Shown here piece after piece: positions 7,335 to 16,127 of a stretch of DNA of 34,642 nucleotides. The position numbers and the translations under genes were made by a program. Numbering within the stretch: the first letter of the stretch is position 1; every line of letters begins with the position of its first letter. This DNA is from Fibrobacter sp. (GTDB taxonomy: Bacteria > Fibrobacterota > Fibrobacteria > Fibrobacterales > Fibrobacteraceae): the NCBI RefSeq assembly GCF_017545445.1, contig NZ_JAFWOM010000113.1, positions 1 to 34,642 of the forward strand, in the 5' to 3' direction. A model generated the notes under the pieces. The model did no database searches, was not told the origin of the DNA, and saw only the letters and a program-made list of their open reading frames with translations.

Positions 7335-8753
7335 TCATTTAGATTTTACTTCTGTCCATTTGGCGTTGTTGCCAATGTTGCGGATTAGGCGGAAACCCTT
7401 TGCTGCTCCACTGCTATAATTAGGATATGAGTAACCATAATTTATCCATTTCCAATAGGGTTCTCTATAAGCTTTGTACCATATGTGTTTTTTTCTGACA
7501 TGGTTACTCCCTCCTTTCAAACAAGAAGGTCGTTCTTTAAGAATTTGAAATGGATTACTGTTTTCAAAAAGAACATGTTCCCAAACCAAACCGAACATGT
7601 CGTATAAGCCAAATCCATTAGGCTTTAATTGACCTACAGGTTCTGCTTCATATCTACTTGCATGTGTTCCGAATATAGCATATTCAGACGCGTCTTCAAA
7701 AGTTGCTGTTGTATCACCCCATGGTGCGGTTTTCTTTTTATCTCCACCACGTGCGAACATCATCCATTCATTATAAAAAGGTAGTCTATAGCCATCCGAT
7801 GACGGATCTACAGAAACCAGAACATATTTGTCGTCATCTATTGAAAAATCAAAATAAGCAATAATATACTGTTTATTTGATAATATACGAGGGGCTTGAT
7901 AATCCGTTGATGTGAAAATGTAGTACGGCTTTAAACCTTCTTGAATACTGCGAGCATTAGCATATTCCATCGCCTGTGATAAAAAAATTGTACATGCAGC
8001 GGAATCATGTGTTATGCAATTATTTTTTTGTGTGAAAATCTTTTTCCTGTAAGCCCATTTTTCAGCCATTTCCTGTCTGTCTGAATTTGTAAAGGATGGT
8101 TTTGATGGAATCCTGTTTAACATTAGTTGAGTAAATTCACAATTTGTTATGGGGTATTTATCTACGAGAAAAGTGCCTGTAATTGATGTTAATCTTTCAG
8201 GATCTTCTTTGGATGATAAATTATTATTAACGACCTCGTTGTTAAAACCAAGTAGTGCTTCTTCATTTTTGAAATTTAAGTATTTTAAATCGATTGCTAA
8301 ATTGATATTGTAAACGCTGTCTTTTTCGGGAAAATATATTTTCAGTGTTTCAACACCTGCAAAAATAGGAGCTTGGAATGCTAGGCAGGAATCATTGAGA
8401 ATACTCGAATTTAGCGATGTTTCCCATGCGACAATAGGCCCGTCATCACAAATTTTCACAAATTCGTTTTTCTCCACTTCGAGCCAAAGCTCCTTGCGCA
8501 ACGAATCGCGGTTCACATCAAAAGTTCTTTGAATTTTATTTTCTGGAATCTTTTTCAAATTCTTTCTTGGCTTAACACCTTTAATCGGCTTTTTCACCAA
8601 AATCGGACCATGGAATCTTTTTGCTAGATTGACAAGCGTCGCGTGTTCCAAACTATCCTTATACGCACCACGACATTCCCCATGCTTGTCATAATAGAAT
8701 TGGGCATTCGCAATCGCAAAGCACATCGTTAGGAACAACAAAAAAATTTTCAT
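7335..8753 (-). CDS. SUMF1/FGE-like exported protein C
   Basis: 472 residues with signal peptide MKIFLLFLTMCFAIANA. The N-terminal spacer (GECRGAYKDSLEHATLV, GPILVKKPIKGVKPRKNLKK) and WLEVEKNE region are nearly identical at DNA level to paralog A, suggesting recent duplication or gene conversion. SUMF1-like domain: DKYPITNCE, CITHDSAA, SSDGYRLPFYNEWMMFARGGD, APWGD, GQLKPNGFGLYDMFGLVWEHV, CLKGG and tail GFRLIRNIGNNAKW starting at residue 453. Conserved cysteines sit in TNCE, C-x2-HDSAA and CLKGG; no FGE catalytic pair lies in the last 60 residues. The C-terminal extension of A is absent. The stop TGA overlaps an upstream in-frame ATG (ATGA) of paralog B. Probably periplasmic or surface-exposed; role unknown. 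Confidence 0.85.
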   Translation of the reverse strand: MKIFLLFLTMCFAIANAQFYYDKHGECRGAYKDSLEHATLVNLAKRFHGPILVKKPIKGVKPRKNLKKIPENKIQRTFDVNRDSLRKELWLEVEKNEFVKICDDGPIVAWETSLNSSILNDSCLAFQAPIFAGVETLKIYFPEKDSVYNINLAIDLKYLNFKNEEALLGFNNEVVNNNLSSKEDPERLTSITGTFLVDKYPITNCEFTQLMLNRIPSKPSFTNSDRQEMAEKWAYRKKIFTQKNNCITHDSAACTIFLSQAMEYANARSIQEGLKPYYIFTSTDYQAPRILSNKQYIIAYFDFSIDDDKYVLVSVDPSSDGYRLPFYNEWMMFARGGDKKKTAPWGDTTATFEDASEYAIFGTHASRYEAEPVGQLKPNGFGLYDMFGLVWEHVLFENSNPFQILKERPSCLKGGSNHVRKKHIWYKAYREPYWKWINYGYSYPNYSSGAAKGFRLIRNIGNNAKWTEVKSK

Positions 8754-8767
8754 ACAATTGAATATAC

Positions 8768-8796
8768 AAAAAAGAGAACCGGGATTGCTCGGTTCT
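8768..8796 (-). terminator. Intrinsic terminator between paralogs D and C
   Basis: Stem AGAACCG/CGGTTCT (8775-8781 with 8790-8796) followed on the minus strand by T6 (8768-8773), 14 nt before the ATG of C. Confidence 0.75.
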
Positions 8797-8813
8797 TCAT
8801 TTTTAGGAAAAAG

Positions 8814-10286
8814 TTATTCCTCGTCCGTTTTTACTTCGGTCCATTTGGCGTTATTGCCGATGTTTCGGATTAAGCGGAAACCAGCCAACGCAGGACCCCA
8901 ATTGGGGGCTGCATATCCATAACTAATCATTCTCCAAGTTGGTTCTGATTCAAATTCATCTTTTCGATCTTCTGGATTTTTTCGTACTCGATTACTTCCG
9001 CCTTTTAAACACGATGGGTGCCCTAAATAGTACGAGAACGGATTATATTCTTCAAAAAGAACATGCTCTTCAACTAAGCCAAATATATCGTATAATCCAT
9101 ATTCGTTTGGTTGCCGTTGACCAACTGGTTCAGAATCAAATTCTTTCTTTGCTGTAGCAAATATCGCATATTTAGAAGCATCATCAAAGGTTGCAGAAAG
9201 GTCATTATCCCACGGGGATCTTTTCTTTTTATCACCGCCTCGTGCTAGCATCATCCATTCATCGTAATAAGGTAGTCTGTAGCCGTCTGAAGACGAATCT
9301 ACAGTTACTTTGATATACGATTGCTCGTGTTTGCTAAAATCCCACGATGCGATGATGTAGTTTCCTTTGGACAAAATTTCTTCTCCATCGGCATTTACTG
9401 CAGAAAACAAATAATATGGTTTTAGCCCTTCTCGGCTACTACGAACGTTTGCGTATTTCATGGCTTGATAGAGAAACACTGTATTTGCAGCAGAATCATG
9501 CACAGGACAATTCTTATTGCGTGTAAAGTCTCTTTTTCTTGAAATCCACTTATTTTGAATATTTTGTGCGTATTTTACTTCGTGTATTGATTGTACAGGA
9601 ATACTATCCCACATTAGTTGTGTAAATTCACAATTTGTCACAGGATATTTATCCACTAAATAAGAACCCGTAACGGATACGAGTCTTTCTGGATCTCGCT
9701 CTTTTGTATCTAATCCTAAAAGTTTTCGTCCTTTGAATTCATTATATCCTAATAGAATCCCCTCATTTTTGAAGTTTATGTATTTCATACCGATTGCTAA
9801 GTTGACATTGTAGGAATATACGTCGTTATAGAAGTTGATGTAGTAAGGCATGTATTCTTTATAGAAATGCACCCTAAGCGCTTCAACACCAATAAGCGTC
9901 GGTGCTTGGAAAGCTAGGCACGAATCGCTAGATATAATCGCTTTTAAGGATGTTTCCCATGCGACAACAGGCTCGTCAACACAAATTTTAACGATTTCGT
10001 TTTTTTCAACTTCGAGCCAGTTTTCTTTGTCCAAAGCATCGCGGCTCACGTCAAAAGTTCTTTGAATTTTATTTTCGGGAATCTTTTCCAGATTCTTTCT
10101 CGGCTTGACTCCTTCAACCGGCTTTTTCAGCAAAATCGGACCACGGAATCTTTTTGCAAGTTCAACAAGCTTTGAATACACCAAGCTATCCTTATACGCA
10201 CCGCGGCTTTCTCCATGCTTGTCGTAATAGAACTGAGCACTCGCAATCGCAAAGCATACCGTTAGGAACAACAAAAATATTTTCAT
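8814..10286 (-). CDS. SUMF1/FGE-like exported protein D
   Basis: 490 residues from the ATG at 10286 (MKIFLLFLTVCFAIASA signal peptide). An in-frame ATG at 10340 would add 18 residues (MTNAEPSDSG...) encoded by the terminator hairpin and would bury the signal peptide, so I prefer the inner start. Motifs: GESRGAYKDSL spacer, ENWLEVEKNE, DKYPVTNCEF, CPVHDSAAN, SSDGYRLPYYDEWMMLARGGD, GQRQPNEYGLYDIFGLVEEHV, CLKGGSN, GFRLIRNIGNNAKW. It has an insertion before NLAIGMKY (YINFYNDVYSYN) not seen in the neighbours. Here the W of the usual GLVWEHV is E. Function unknown. Confidence 0.83.
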   Translation of the reverse strand: MKIFLLFLTVCFAIASAQFYYDKHGESRGAYKDSLVYSKLVELAKRFRGPILLKKPVEGVKPRKNLEKIPENKIQRTFDVSRDALDKENWLEVEKNEIVKICVDEPVVAWETSLKAIISSDSCLAFQAPTLIGVEALRVHFYKEYMPYYINFYNDVYSYNVNLAIGMKYINFKNEGILLGYNEFKGRKLLGLDTKERDPERLVSVTGSYLVDKYPVTNCEFTQLMWDSIPVQSIHEVKYAQNIQNKWISRKRDFTRNKNCPVHDSAANTVFLYQAMKYANVRSSREGLKPYYLFSAVNADGEEILSKGNYIIASWDFSKHEQSYIKVTVDSSSDGYRLPYYDEWMMLARGGDKKKRSPWDNDLSATFDDASKYAIFATAKKEFDSEPVGQRQPNEYGLYDIFGLVEEHVLFEEYNPFSYYLGHPSCLKGGSNRVRKNPEDRKDEFESEPTWRMISYGYAAPNWGPALAGFRLIRNIGNNAKWTEVKTDEE

Positions 10287-10300
10287 ACAATTGAATATAC

Positions 10301-10329
10301 AAAAAAGAGAACCGGAATCACTCGGTTCT
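10301..10329 (-). terminator. Intrinsic terminator between paralogs E and D
   Basis: Stem AGAACCG/CGGTTCT (10308-10314 with 10323-10329) then T6 on the minus strand (10301-10306). It is almost identical to the C-B copy, including the loop. Confidence 0.75.
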
Positions 10330-10336
10330 GCATTTG

Positions 10337-11647
10337 TCATTTAGATTTTACTTCGGTCCATTTGGCGTTATTACCGATATTGCGGATGAGGCGGAAACCG
10401 GCTATTGCACTACTATGAAAATTAGGCCTTGACGATGAATAGTTCATTGACTTCCAATGCGGCTCAGAATGGTATTCACCATCGTCTTTTGTCAATACTA
10501 AATTACCGCCACCTTTCAAACAAGATGGACTACCCATAAGTAAATGGAACGGATTCTTTCTTTTAAAAAGAACATGTTCCCATACGAGGCAGAATATGTC
10601 ATATAAGCCGAATCCGTTTGGTTTTAACTGTCCAACGGGTTCTGATTCATCAAAATATTTTCCAGTACCAAATTTCGCATACTTTAGAACATCTTTAAGA
10701 TTAGCGGAGGAATCTCCCCAAATTGCTTTGTTTTTTTGGTCTCCTCCTCGTGCAAACATCATCCATTCATCGTAAAAAGGAATACGATAACCATCAGATG
10801 ATGGATCTACAGAAACTTGAATGAAACCTTCTTTATGATTCGTAAAGTCCCAATAGCCTACAACATATTTACCTTCTGATAATATTTTTGCATCGTTGCT
10901 TTCACTTGCCGAAAAAATGTAATACGGCTTAAGTTGTTCTTGATTGCTACGAACATTTGCATAAACCATGGCTTGATATAAGTACACTGAAGCCGCTGCA
11001 GAATCATGGGTTAAGCAATTCTCATTGCGAATTCCGTTTTTCTTTCTTAATATCCAATTTTGGGTGTATCGTTTAGAATCGGGATCGAGGTTTGGAACAT
11101 TTTGGGGGATGCTATCCCATAACAGCTGAGTGATTTCGCAGTTTGTAACTGGATATTTATCGATTAAGTATGTTCCTGTAACGGATACAAACCTTTCTGG
11201 ATCTTCATTTATTTCGTTTTTTCCATTTATTGTTGTAATGACATTTCTTTTCTTTTGGTTATATCCCAAAAGAACTTTTTCACTTTTAAAATTTAAGTAT
11301 TTCATGCCTACAGCTAAATTAATTTTTCTTGAACGGCCTGCATTTAAAAAGAATAAATTAAGTGATTCTACGCCGATGAGCGTTGGTGTTTGAAGAATTA
11401 TGCAAGAATCATTCTTTACTTTTGATTTTAACGATGTTTCCCATGCCTTAACTTTTTGGTCCGCACAAATTTTAACGATTTCGTTCTTTTCGACTTCGAA
11501 CCAGTTTTCAGTGTTCAAAGTATCGCAGTTTACATTAAGTGTTCTTTGAATTTTTTGAGGAAACTTTTTCAAATTCTTTTTCGGCTTGATGCCTTGAGCA
11601 TTTGCAAAAACAAAGCACAATGTTAGGAACAACAAAAATATTTTCAT
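10337..11647 (-). CDS. SUMF1/FGE-like exported protein E, short N-terminus
   Basis: 436 residues; signal peptide MKIFLLFLTLCFVFANA. The FYYDKHGECRGAYKDSL spacer of the other members is missing: the signal peptide runs straight into QGIKPKKNLKKFPQ, as if an in-frame block had been deleted. ENWFEVEKNE, DKYPVTNCE, CLTHDSAA, SSDGYRIPFYDEWMMFARGGD, GQLKPNGFGLYDIFCLVWEHV, CLKGGGN and GFRLIRNIGNNAKW follow. It has an extra Cys in YDIFCLVW. The stop overlaps ATGA upstream of paralog D. Function unknown. Confidence 0.83.
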   Translation of the reverse strand: MKIFLLFLTLCFVFANAQGIKPKKNLKKFPQKIQRTLNVNCDTLNTENWFEVEKNEIVKICADQKVKAWETSLKSKVKNDSCIILQTPTLIGVESLNLFFLNAGRSRKINLAVGMKYLNFKSEKVLLGYNQKKRNVITTINGKNEINEDPERFVSVTGTYLIDKYPVTNCEITQLLWDSIPQNVPNLDPDSKRYTQNWILRKKNGIRNENCLTHDSAAASVYLYQAMVYANVRSNQEQLKPYYIFSASESNDAKILSEGKYVVGYWDFTNHKEGFIQVSVDPSSDGYRIPFYDEWMMFARGGDQKNKAIWGDSSANLKDVLKYAKFGTGKYFDESEPVGQLKPNGFGLYDIFCLVWEHVLFKRKNPFHLLMGSPSCLKGGGNLVLTKDDGEYHSEPHWKSMNYSSSRPNFHSSAIAGFRLIRNIGNNAKWTEVKSK

Positions 11648-11661
11648 ACAATTGAATATAC

Positions 11662-11686
11662 AAAAAAGAGGCCGATTATGGTCTCT
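11662..11686 (-). terminator. Intrinsic terminator between paralogs F and E
   Basis: Imperfect stem AGAGACC/GGCCTCT (11680-11686 with 11667-11673, one A-C mismatch) followed by T6 on the minus strand. The sequence differs from the other junctions while position and T-run are kept. Confidence 0.65.
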
Positions 11687-11700
11687 TAATCAGATTGTTG

Positions 11701-13098
11701 TTATTTTAATTTTCTAATCAAACGGAAACCAGCTTCAACACCGCTACTGTAATTAGGATAAAAATACCCATAGTTAATCCATTTCCAATAAGGAGTTCGG
11801 TATGCTTTATTCCATATATGATTTTCTCAAACTTGATCGTCTCCTCCTTTCAGACAAGAGGGCCGACCTTTAAGAGCTTTAAACGGATTCTTTTTTTCAA
11901 AGAGAACGTGCTCCCAAACCAAGCCAAACATATCATAAAGTCCGTAATCATTGGGCAATAATTGACCTACAGGATCGGCTTCAAAAATTTCTGTTTCAGA
12001 AAAAAATTTTGCGTATTTTTGAGCTTCTGCAAATGTTGCAGTAGAATCTCCCCAAGGGGCTTTTTTTGTTTTATCACCGCCACGAGCTAGCATTACCCAT
12101 TCATCGTAATAAGGAAGTCTATAACCGTTAGAAGATGAATCCACTGAAATTTGAACGTACTTGTCTTCGTTCTTTGTGAAATCAAAATAGGCTATAATAT
12201 AATTGTTTTTTGACAAAATACTTGGTTCGTTAAAATTTGTTTCTGAAAAAATATAATATGGCTTTAGACCTTCTCGAATGCTACGAATGTTTGCGTATTC
12301 CATAGCTTGTGATAGGAATATTGTGCATGCAGCAGAATCATGAGCAATGCAGTTGCTATTGCGTATGCTGTTTTTTTTTCGATAAGCCCATTTTAGAGCC
12401 ATTTCCTGTCTATCGGAATTTGTAAATGTTGGCTTTGTAGGTATTTTATCCCACATTAATTGTGTGAATTCACAGTTTGTTATTGGATACTTGTCCACTA
12501 AATACGAACCACTAATTGATTCAATTCTTAATGGATCTTCATTTTTTCGCAAAGGATTTTTCTTTGATTCTGCTGGATCATAATTATTAAATCCTAGCAT
12601 TATTTCATCGTTATGAAAATTTAAATATTTCAAACTATTTGCAAAATTGATGCTTTGTGAAAAATCACTATCGGGAAAGTATAATTTAATAGTATCAACG
12701 CCAATGAACATTGACGCTTGAAAAATCAAGCATGAATCATTCAGTATTTTGGAATCTAAGGATGTTTCCCACGCAAGGACATTATTGTCTAAACAAAGTT
12801 TGACTATTTCATTCTTTTCGACTTCGAGCCAGTTTTCTTTGCCTAAAGTATCGCGGCTTACATTAAACGTTCTTTGAATCTTTTTTTGTGGAATCTTTTT
12901 CAAATTTTTTCTTGGCTTGACACCTTTGACAGGCTTTTTCACTAAAATCGGACCATGAAATCTTTCGGCGAGCCCGACAAGCTTGGAATACTCCAAGCTG
13001 TCCTTATACGCACCGCGACATTCTCCATGCTTGTCATAATAAAATTGGGCATTCGCAAACGCAAAGCACATCATTAGGAACAACAAAATCTTTTTCAT
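11701..13098 (-). pseudogene. SUMF1/FGE-like exported protein F, interrupted by an in-frame TGA
   Basis: Reading from 13098 (signal peptide MKKILLFLMMCFAFANA) the frame is open through WLEVEKNE, DKYPITNCEF, CIAHDSAA, SSNGYRLPYYDEWVMLARGGD, GQLLPNDYGLYDMFGLVWEHV and CLKGGDDQV to a TGA at 11827-11829 (423 residues). The same frame then continues ENHIWNKAYRTPYWKWINYGY and ends GFRLIRKLK with TAA at 11701. Paralog C has Arg (HVRKKHIWYKAY) where F has TGA, so a single CGA-to-TGA change explains it. The NIGNNAKW tail is also lost. An A9 run on the coding strand (12371-12379) is another slippage-prone site. A truncated secreted product is possible. Confidence 0.8.
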
Positions 13099-13112
13099 AC
13101 AATTGAATATAC

Positions 13113-13141
13113 AAAAAAGAGAACCGGGATTGCTCGGTTCT
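13113..13141 (-). terminator. Intrinsic terminator between paralogs G and F
   Basis: Stem AGAACCG/CGGTTCT (13120-13126 with 13135-13141) followed by T6 on the minus strand. The whole junction from the stop of G (13159) to the ATG of F is a near-copy of the D-C junction. Confidence 0.75.
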
Positions 13142-13158
13142 TCATTTTTAGGAAAAAG

Positions 13159-14634
13159 TTATTCCTCGTCCGTTTTTACTTCAGTCCATTTGGCGTTATT
13201 GCCGATGTTGCGGATGAGGCGGAAACCGCCTGCTATTCCAGGATAGCCGTACTCAAAACGGCCGTAGTTAAAATACTTCCAATAAGGCATATGGCCATTA
13301 TGAATTGAACGACTTTCTGTAACGTAGTATGTTCCGCCTTTTAAACAGTACGGAAAATTATTGTTGAAATAATAAACGCCTAAAGATGTAAAGAGGGGGT
13401 GTGATTTTTTTAAAAGTACTTGTTCTTCATTTAGCCCAAATACATCGTATAGTCCATATCCATTGGGCTGTCGTTGACCGACTGGCTCTGATAACTCCAT
13501 TTCCTTTTCTGAATGAAAAAAATCTCTGTTCATAGATTTAAACTTTGCATGTTTTGACGCTTCTTTAAAGGTCGCTGATGAATCTCCCCATGGAGCCTTA
13601 TTTTTTTTATCCCCGCCACGGGCAAACATCATCCATTCGTCATAATATGGGAGCCTGTAGCCGTCGGACGTGCTATCTATTTTAACCATAATGAGCTTGT
13701 TTTCATGTTCTACAAAATCGTAGTAACCGATAATATAGCCTACGGCTTTGGAATTTTTGTCTGCTATGATTGTTGACTCGTCGGCGTCAGTCTCTAAAAA
13801 TATATAATATGGCTTTAATCCTTCGCGAACGCTACGTGCATTGGCATACTTCATAGATTGGTATAGAAAAACTCTTGTTGCCGCTGTATCGTGCACTATG
13901 CATTTTTCATTGCGCTTACTATGTTTTTTTCTGGATATCCATTCTTCTTGAACTCTTCTATAATGTTGATGCGAATACGTTGTTTTGTTTGGAATGCTAT
14001 CCCACATCAGTTGCGTAAATTCACAGTTTGTTATAGGATATTTATCGATTAAATATGTGCCTGTAACTAAAGCAAGTCTTTCTGGGTCTAATTCTACGAA
14101 AAATTCGTTGGTGTTGGCAAATGATGTATCATATTCATTAAAACCTAAAAGAACCTCTTCGTTTTTTAAATTCAAGTACTTCATGCCAACGGCTAAATTG
14201 AGTTTAAAAGAACTGTCGGCATCGGGAAAATAGATGTTGATAGATTCAACACCTATAAGTGTTGGTGCCTGAATTGCAAGACAAGAATCGTTTTTTATAT
14301 TCGAACTTAAAGATGTTTCCCATGCAAGAACTTTTTGGTCAGCGCAAATTTTGACACTTTCGTTCTTTTCGACTTCGAGCCAGTTTTCTTTGTCCAAAGT
14401 ATCGCGGCTTACATTAAGAGTTCTTTTAATCTTTTTTAAACTCTTTGTAGGCTTGACACCTTCAACCGACTTTTTTACCAAAATCGGACCACGGATTTTT
14501 TCAGCAAATTTGACAAGCGTCGCGTGGTCCAAACTATCCTTATACGCACCGCGACATTCTCCATGCTTGTCATAATAAAATTGAGCATTTGCAAATGCAA
14601 AGCACATCGTTAGGAACAATAAAATCTTTTTCAT
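13159..14634 (-). CDS. SUMF1/FGE-like exported protein G
   Basis: 491 residues from the ATG at 14634 (MKKILLFLTMCFAFANA). An upstream in-frame ATG at 14688 would read through the terminator hairpin and is disfavoured. Motifs: GECRGAYKDSLDHATLV, ENWLEVEKNE, DKYPITNCEF, CIVHDTAA, TSDGYRLPYYDEWMMFARGGD, APWGD, GQRQPNGYGLYDVFGLNEEQV, CLKGGTYY, GFRLIRNIGNNAKW. The stretch between the PWGD and GQRQ motifs is longer than in C or E. Its C-terminal end (KWTEVKTDEE) is identical to that of D, and its downstream junction matches D's, so D and G 3' ends probably share a recent recombination history. Function unknown. Confidence 0.83.
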   Translation of the reverse strand: MKKILLFLTMCFAFANAQFYYDKHGECRGAYKDSLDHATLVKFAEKIRGPILVKKSVEGVKPTKSLKKIKRTLNVSRDTLDKENWLEVEKNESVKICADQKVLAWETSLSSNIKNDSCLAIQAPTLIGVESINIYFPDADSSFKLNLAVGMKYLNLKNEEVLLGFNEYDTSFANTNEFFVELDPERLALVTGTYLIDKYPITNCEFTQLMWDSIPNKTTYSHQHYRRVQEEWISRKKHSKRNEKCIVHDTAATRVFLYQSMKYANARSVREGLKPYYIFLETDADESTIIADKNSKAVGYIIGYYDFVEHENKLIMVKIDSTSDGYRLPYYDEWMMFARGGDKKNKAPWGDSSATFKEASKHAKFKSMNRDFFHSEKEMELSEPVGQRQPNGYGLYDVFGLNEEQVLLKKSHPLFTSLGVYYFNNNFPYCLKGGTYYVTESRSIHNGHMPYWKYFNYGRFEYGYPGIAGGFRLIRNIGNNAKWTEVKTDEE

Positions 14635-14648
14635 ACAATTGAATATAC

Positions 14649-14676
14649 AAAAAAGAGAACCGAGATTGCTCGGTTT
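14649..14676 (-). terminator. Intrinsic terminator between paralogs H and G
   Basis: Stem AACCGAG/CTCGGTT (14669-14675 with 14658-14664), 4-nt loop, then T6 on the minus strand (14649-14654), just before the ATG of G. Confidence 0.75.
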
Positions 14677-14684
14677 TGCATTTG

Positions 14685-16127
14685 TCAATTAGATTTTACT
14701 TCGGTCCACTTGGCGCTATTGCCGATGTTGCGGACGAGACGGAAACCGCCTGAACGGGGATATTCATCAATGGATACGTAACTATAATCAATTGTTTTCC
14801 AATCAGAATATAGACTGCCACCTTTCAAACAAGAAGGACATTGGCCAACACATGTTTCAGGAGTTCTTGGACCAAATTCTGTATAGGGACCTCGAAGAAG
14901 CATGATGCTAGGGTCATCCCCATCATTATGCAATTCCAAAAGAACATGTTCTTGAACTAAACCAAACATGTCGTAAAGACCATAACCATTAGGTTTTAGT
15001 TTGCCTACAGGGCCCGATTCATTATACCTTCCCCATCTACAGAAATTAAATGGGACAAATGGAATGTCTATTAGATTTATTTTTTTCCACGCATCACCTT
15101 TTATTTCAATACATAATTTTGCGTACTTTGATACTTCATGAAACGAAGCAGAATCGCCCCAAGGAACACGCTTACTTTTATCCCCACCACGAGCCAACAT
15201 TTCCCATTCGTCGTAATAAGGGAGACGGTATCCGTCCGACGTTGAATCTACCATCACATTAATATTTTTTTCTTCGTGTTCAATAAAATCACCATAAACT
15301 ATGGTGTATTTATGTTTTTCGTCCGGCCATATTGAGACTCCATCTTGGGTATGATCATGTCTTATTTTGGATTTAATGTGTTTGTATTTATCTGATTTTG
15401 GTTTTATTTCGATTATCTTCCTTGTAATTTCCGAAAACACATAATAAGGTTTTAAACTATCTCGAACGCTGCGAGCATTGGCGTATTTCATGGCTAAATA
15501 CAATGGAAATAAAGTGGCTGCAGAATCATGAATACTGCATTTTTCATCGAAATCATGATTGTGTTTTCTAAGCATCCAGCTTTTTATAAAATCATTGTTT
15601 AAAGAATCTAAAGATGTAGAAAATGAAGGAATGTCTTCCCATAACGTATGTAGAATTTCACAGTTGGTCACAGGATATTTATCTACGAGATATTTCCCTG
15701 TTACTGATACATTTTTTCTTGACAATCCGGATTTTAAAAGTAAGTCATATCCGTAATGAACTTCTTCATTTTTGAAATCAAGATACTTCATGCCAACGGC
15801 CAGATTGATTTTATAGGCACTGTCGGTATCGTAAAATTGCACATTAATTGTATTGACACCGACAAGCGTTGGAATTTGAACTTTTAAGCAAGAATCATTG
15901 AGAATTTCGGTATCCAACGAGGTTTCCCATGTACGGACTTTTGAGTCTATGCAAATTTTGACGGTTTCGTTCTTTTCAACTTCGAGCCAAGTTTCGGCTT
16001 TTAACGAAGTGCGATCTAAAGCGATATATTTTTCCTTATCTGAACAGCCCGTGCAAAATAGAGAGCAAGCGATGCAGAGGTTTATTGCAAAGAGAAAAGC
16101 TATTTTCATTCCGATGCGGCATTTCAT
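14685..16127 (-). CDS. SUMF1/FGE-like lipoprotein H, first gene of the array
   Basis: 480 residues. The N-terminus differs from A-G: MKCRIGMKIAFLFAINL followed by CSLFCTGCSDKE, a lipoprotein-type signal with the acylated Cys probably in CTGC. This resembles the lipoproteins at 30773-34065, not its array neighbours, although it shares their start-proximal element. Motifs: ETWLEVEKNE, DKYPVTNCE, CSIHDSAA, TSDGYRLPYYDEWEMLARGGD, GKLKPNGYGLYDMFGLVQEHV, CPSCLKGGS, GFRLVRNIGNSAKW. It has a longer middle (KHIKSKIRHDHTQDG) and an additional Cys pair before CLKGG (ETCVGQCPSC). It looks like the promoter-proximal gene of the run H to B. Function unknown. Confidence 0.83.
   Translation of the reverse strand: MKCRIGMKIAFLFAINLCIACSLFCTGCSDKEKYIALDRTSLKAETWLEVEKNETVKICIDSKVRTWETSLDTEILNDSCLKVQIPTLVGVNTINVQFYDTDSAYKINLAVGMKYLDFKNEEVHYGYDLLLKSGLSRKNVSVTGKYLVDKYPVTNCEILHTLWEDIPSFSTSLDSLNNDFIKSWMLRKHNHDFDEKCSIHDSAATLFPLYLAMKYANARSVRDSLKPYYVFSEITRKIIEIKPKSDKYKHIKSKIRHDHTQDGVSIWPDEKHKYTIVYGDFIEHEEKNINVMVDSTSDGYRLPYYDEWEMLARGGDKSKRVPWGDSASFHEVSKYAKLCIEIKGDAWKKINLIDIPFVPFNFCRWGRYNESGPVGKLKPNGYGLYDMFGLVQEHVLLELHNDGDDPSIMLLRGPYTEFGPRTPETCVGQCPSCLKGGSLYSDWKTIDYSYVSIDEYPRSGGFRLVRNIGNSAKWTEVKSN

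Noticed and set aside
10287..10340. Longer starts for paralogs B, D and G from the ATG overlapping the previous stop
   Set aside because: They would place terminator-coded residues before a perfect signal peptide and are not possible at the other junctions. The inner ATG is used consistently.
11827..11829. TGA recoding (selenocysteine or alternative code) in paralog F
   Set aside because: The paralogs have Arg, not Cys, at this position. TGA is used as a normal stop elsewhere (for example at 7335), and no selenocysteine insertion structure was evident.
2121..16127. Diversity-generating retroelement
   Set aside because: The C-type-lectin-like SUMF1 fold and constant tail suggested one, but there is no reverse transcriptase or template repeat in the window, and differences between paralogs are not limited to adenines.
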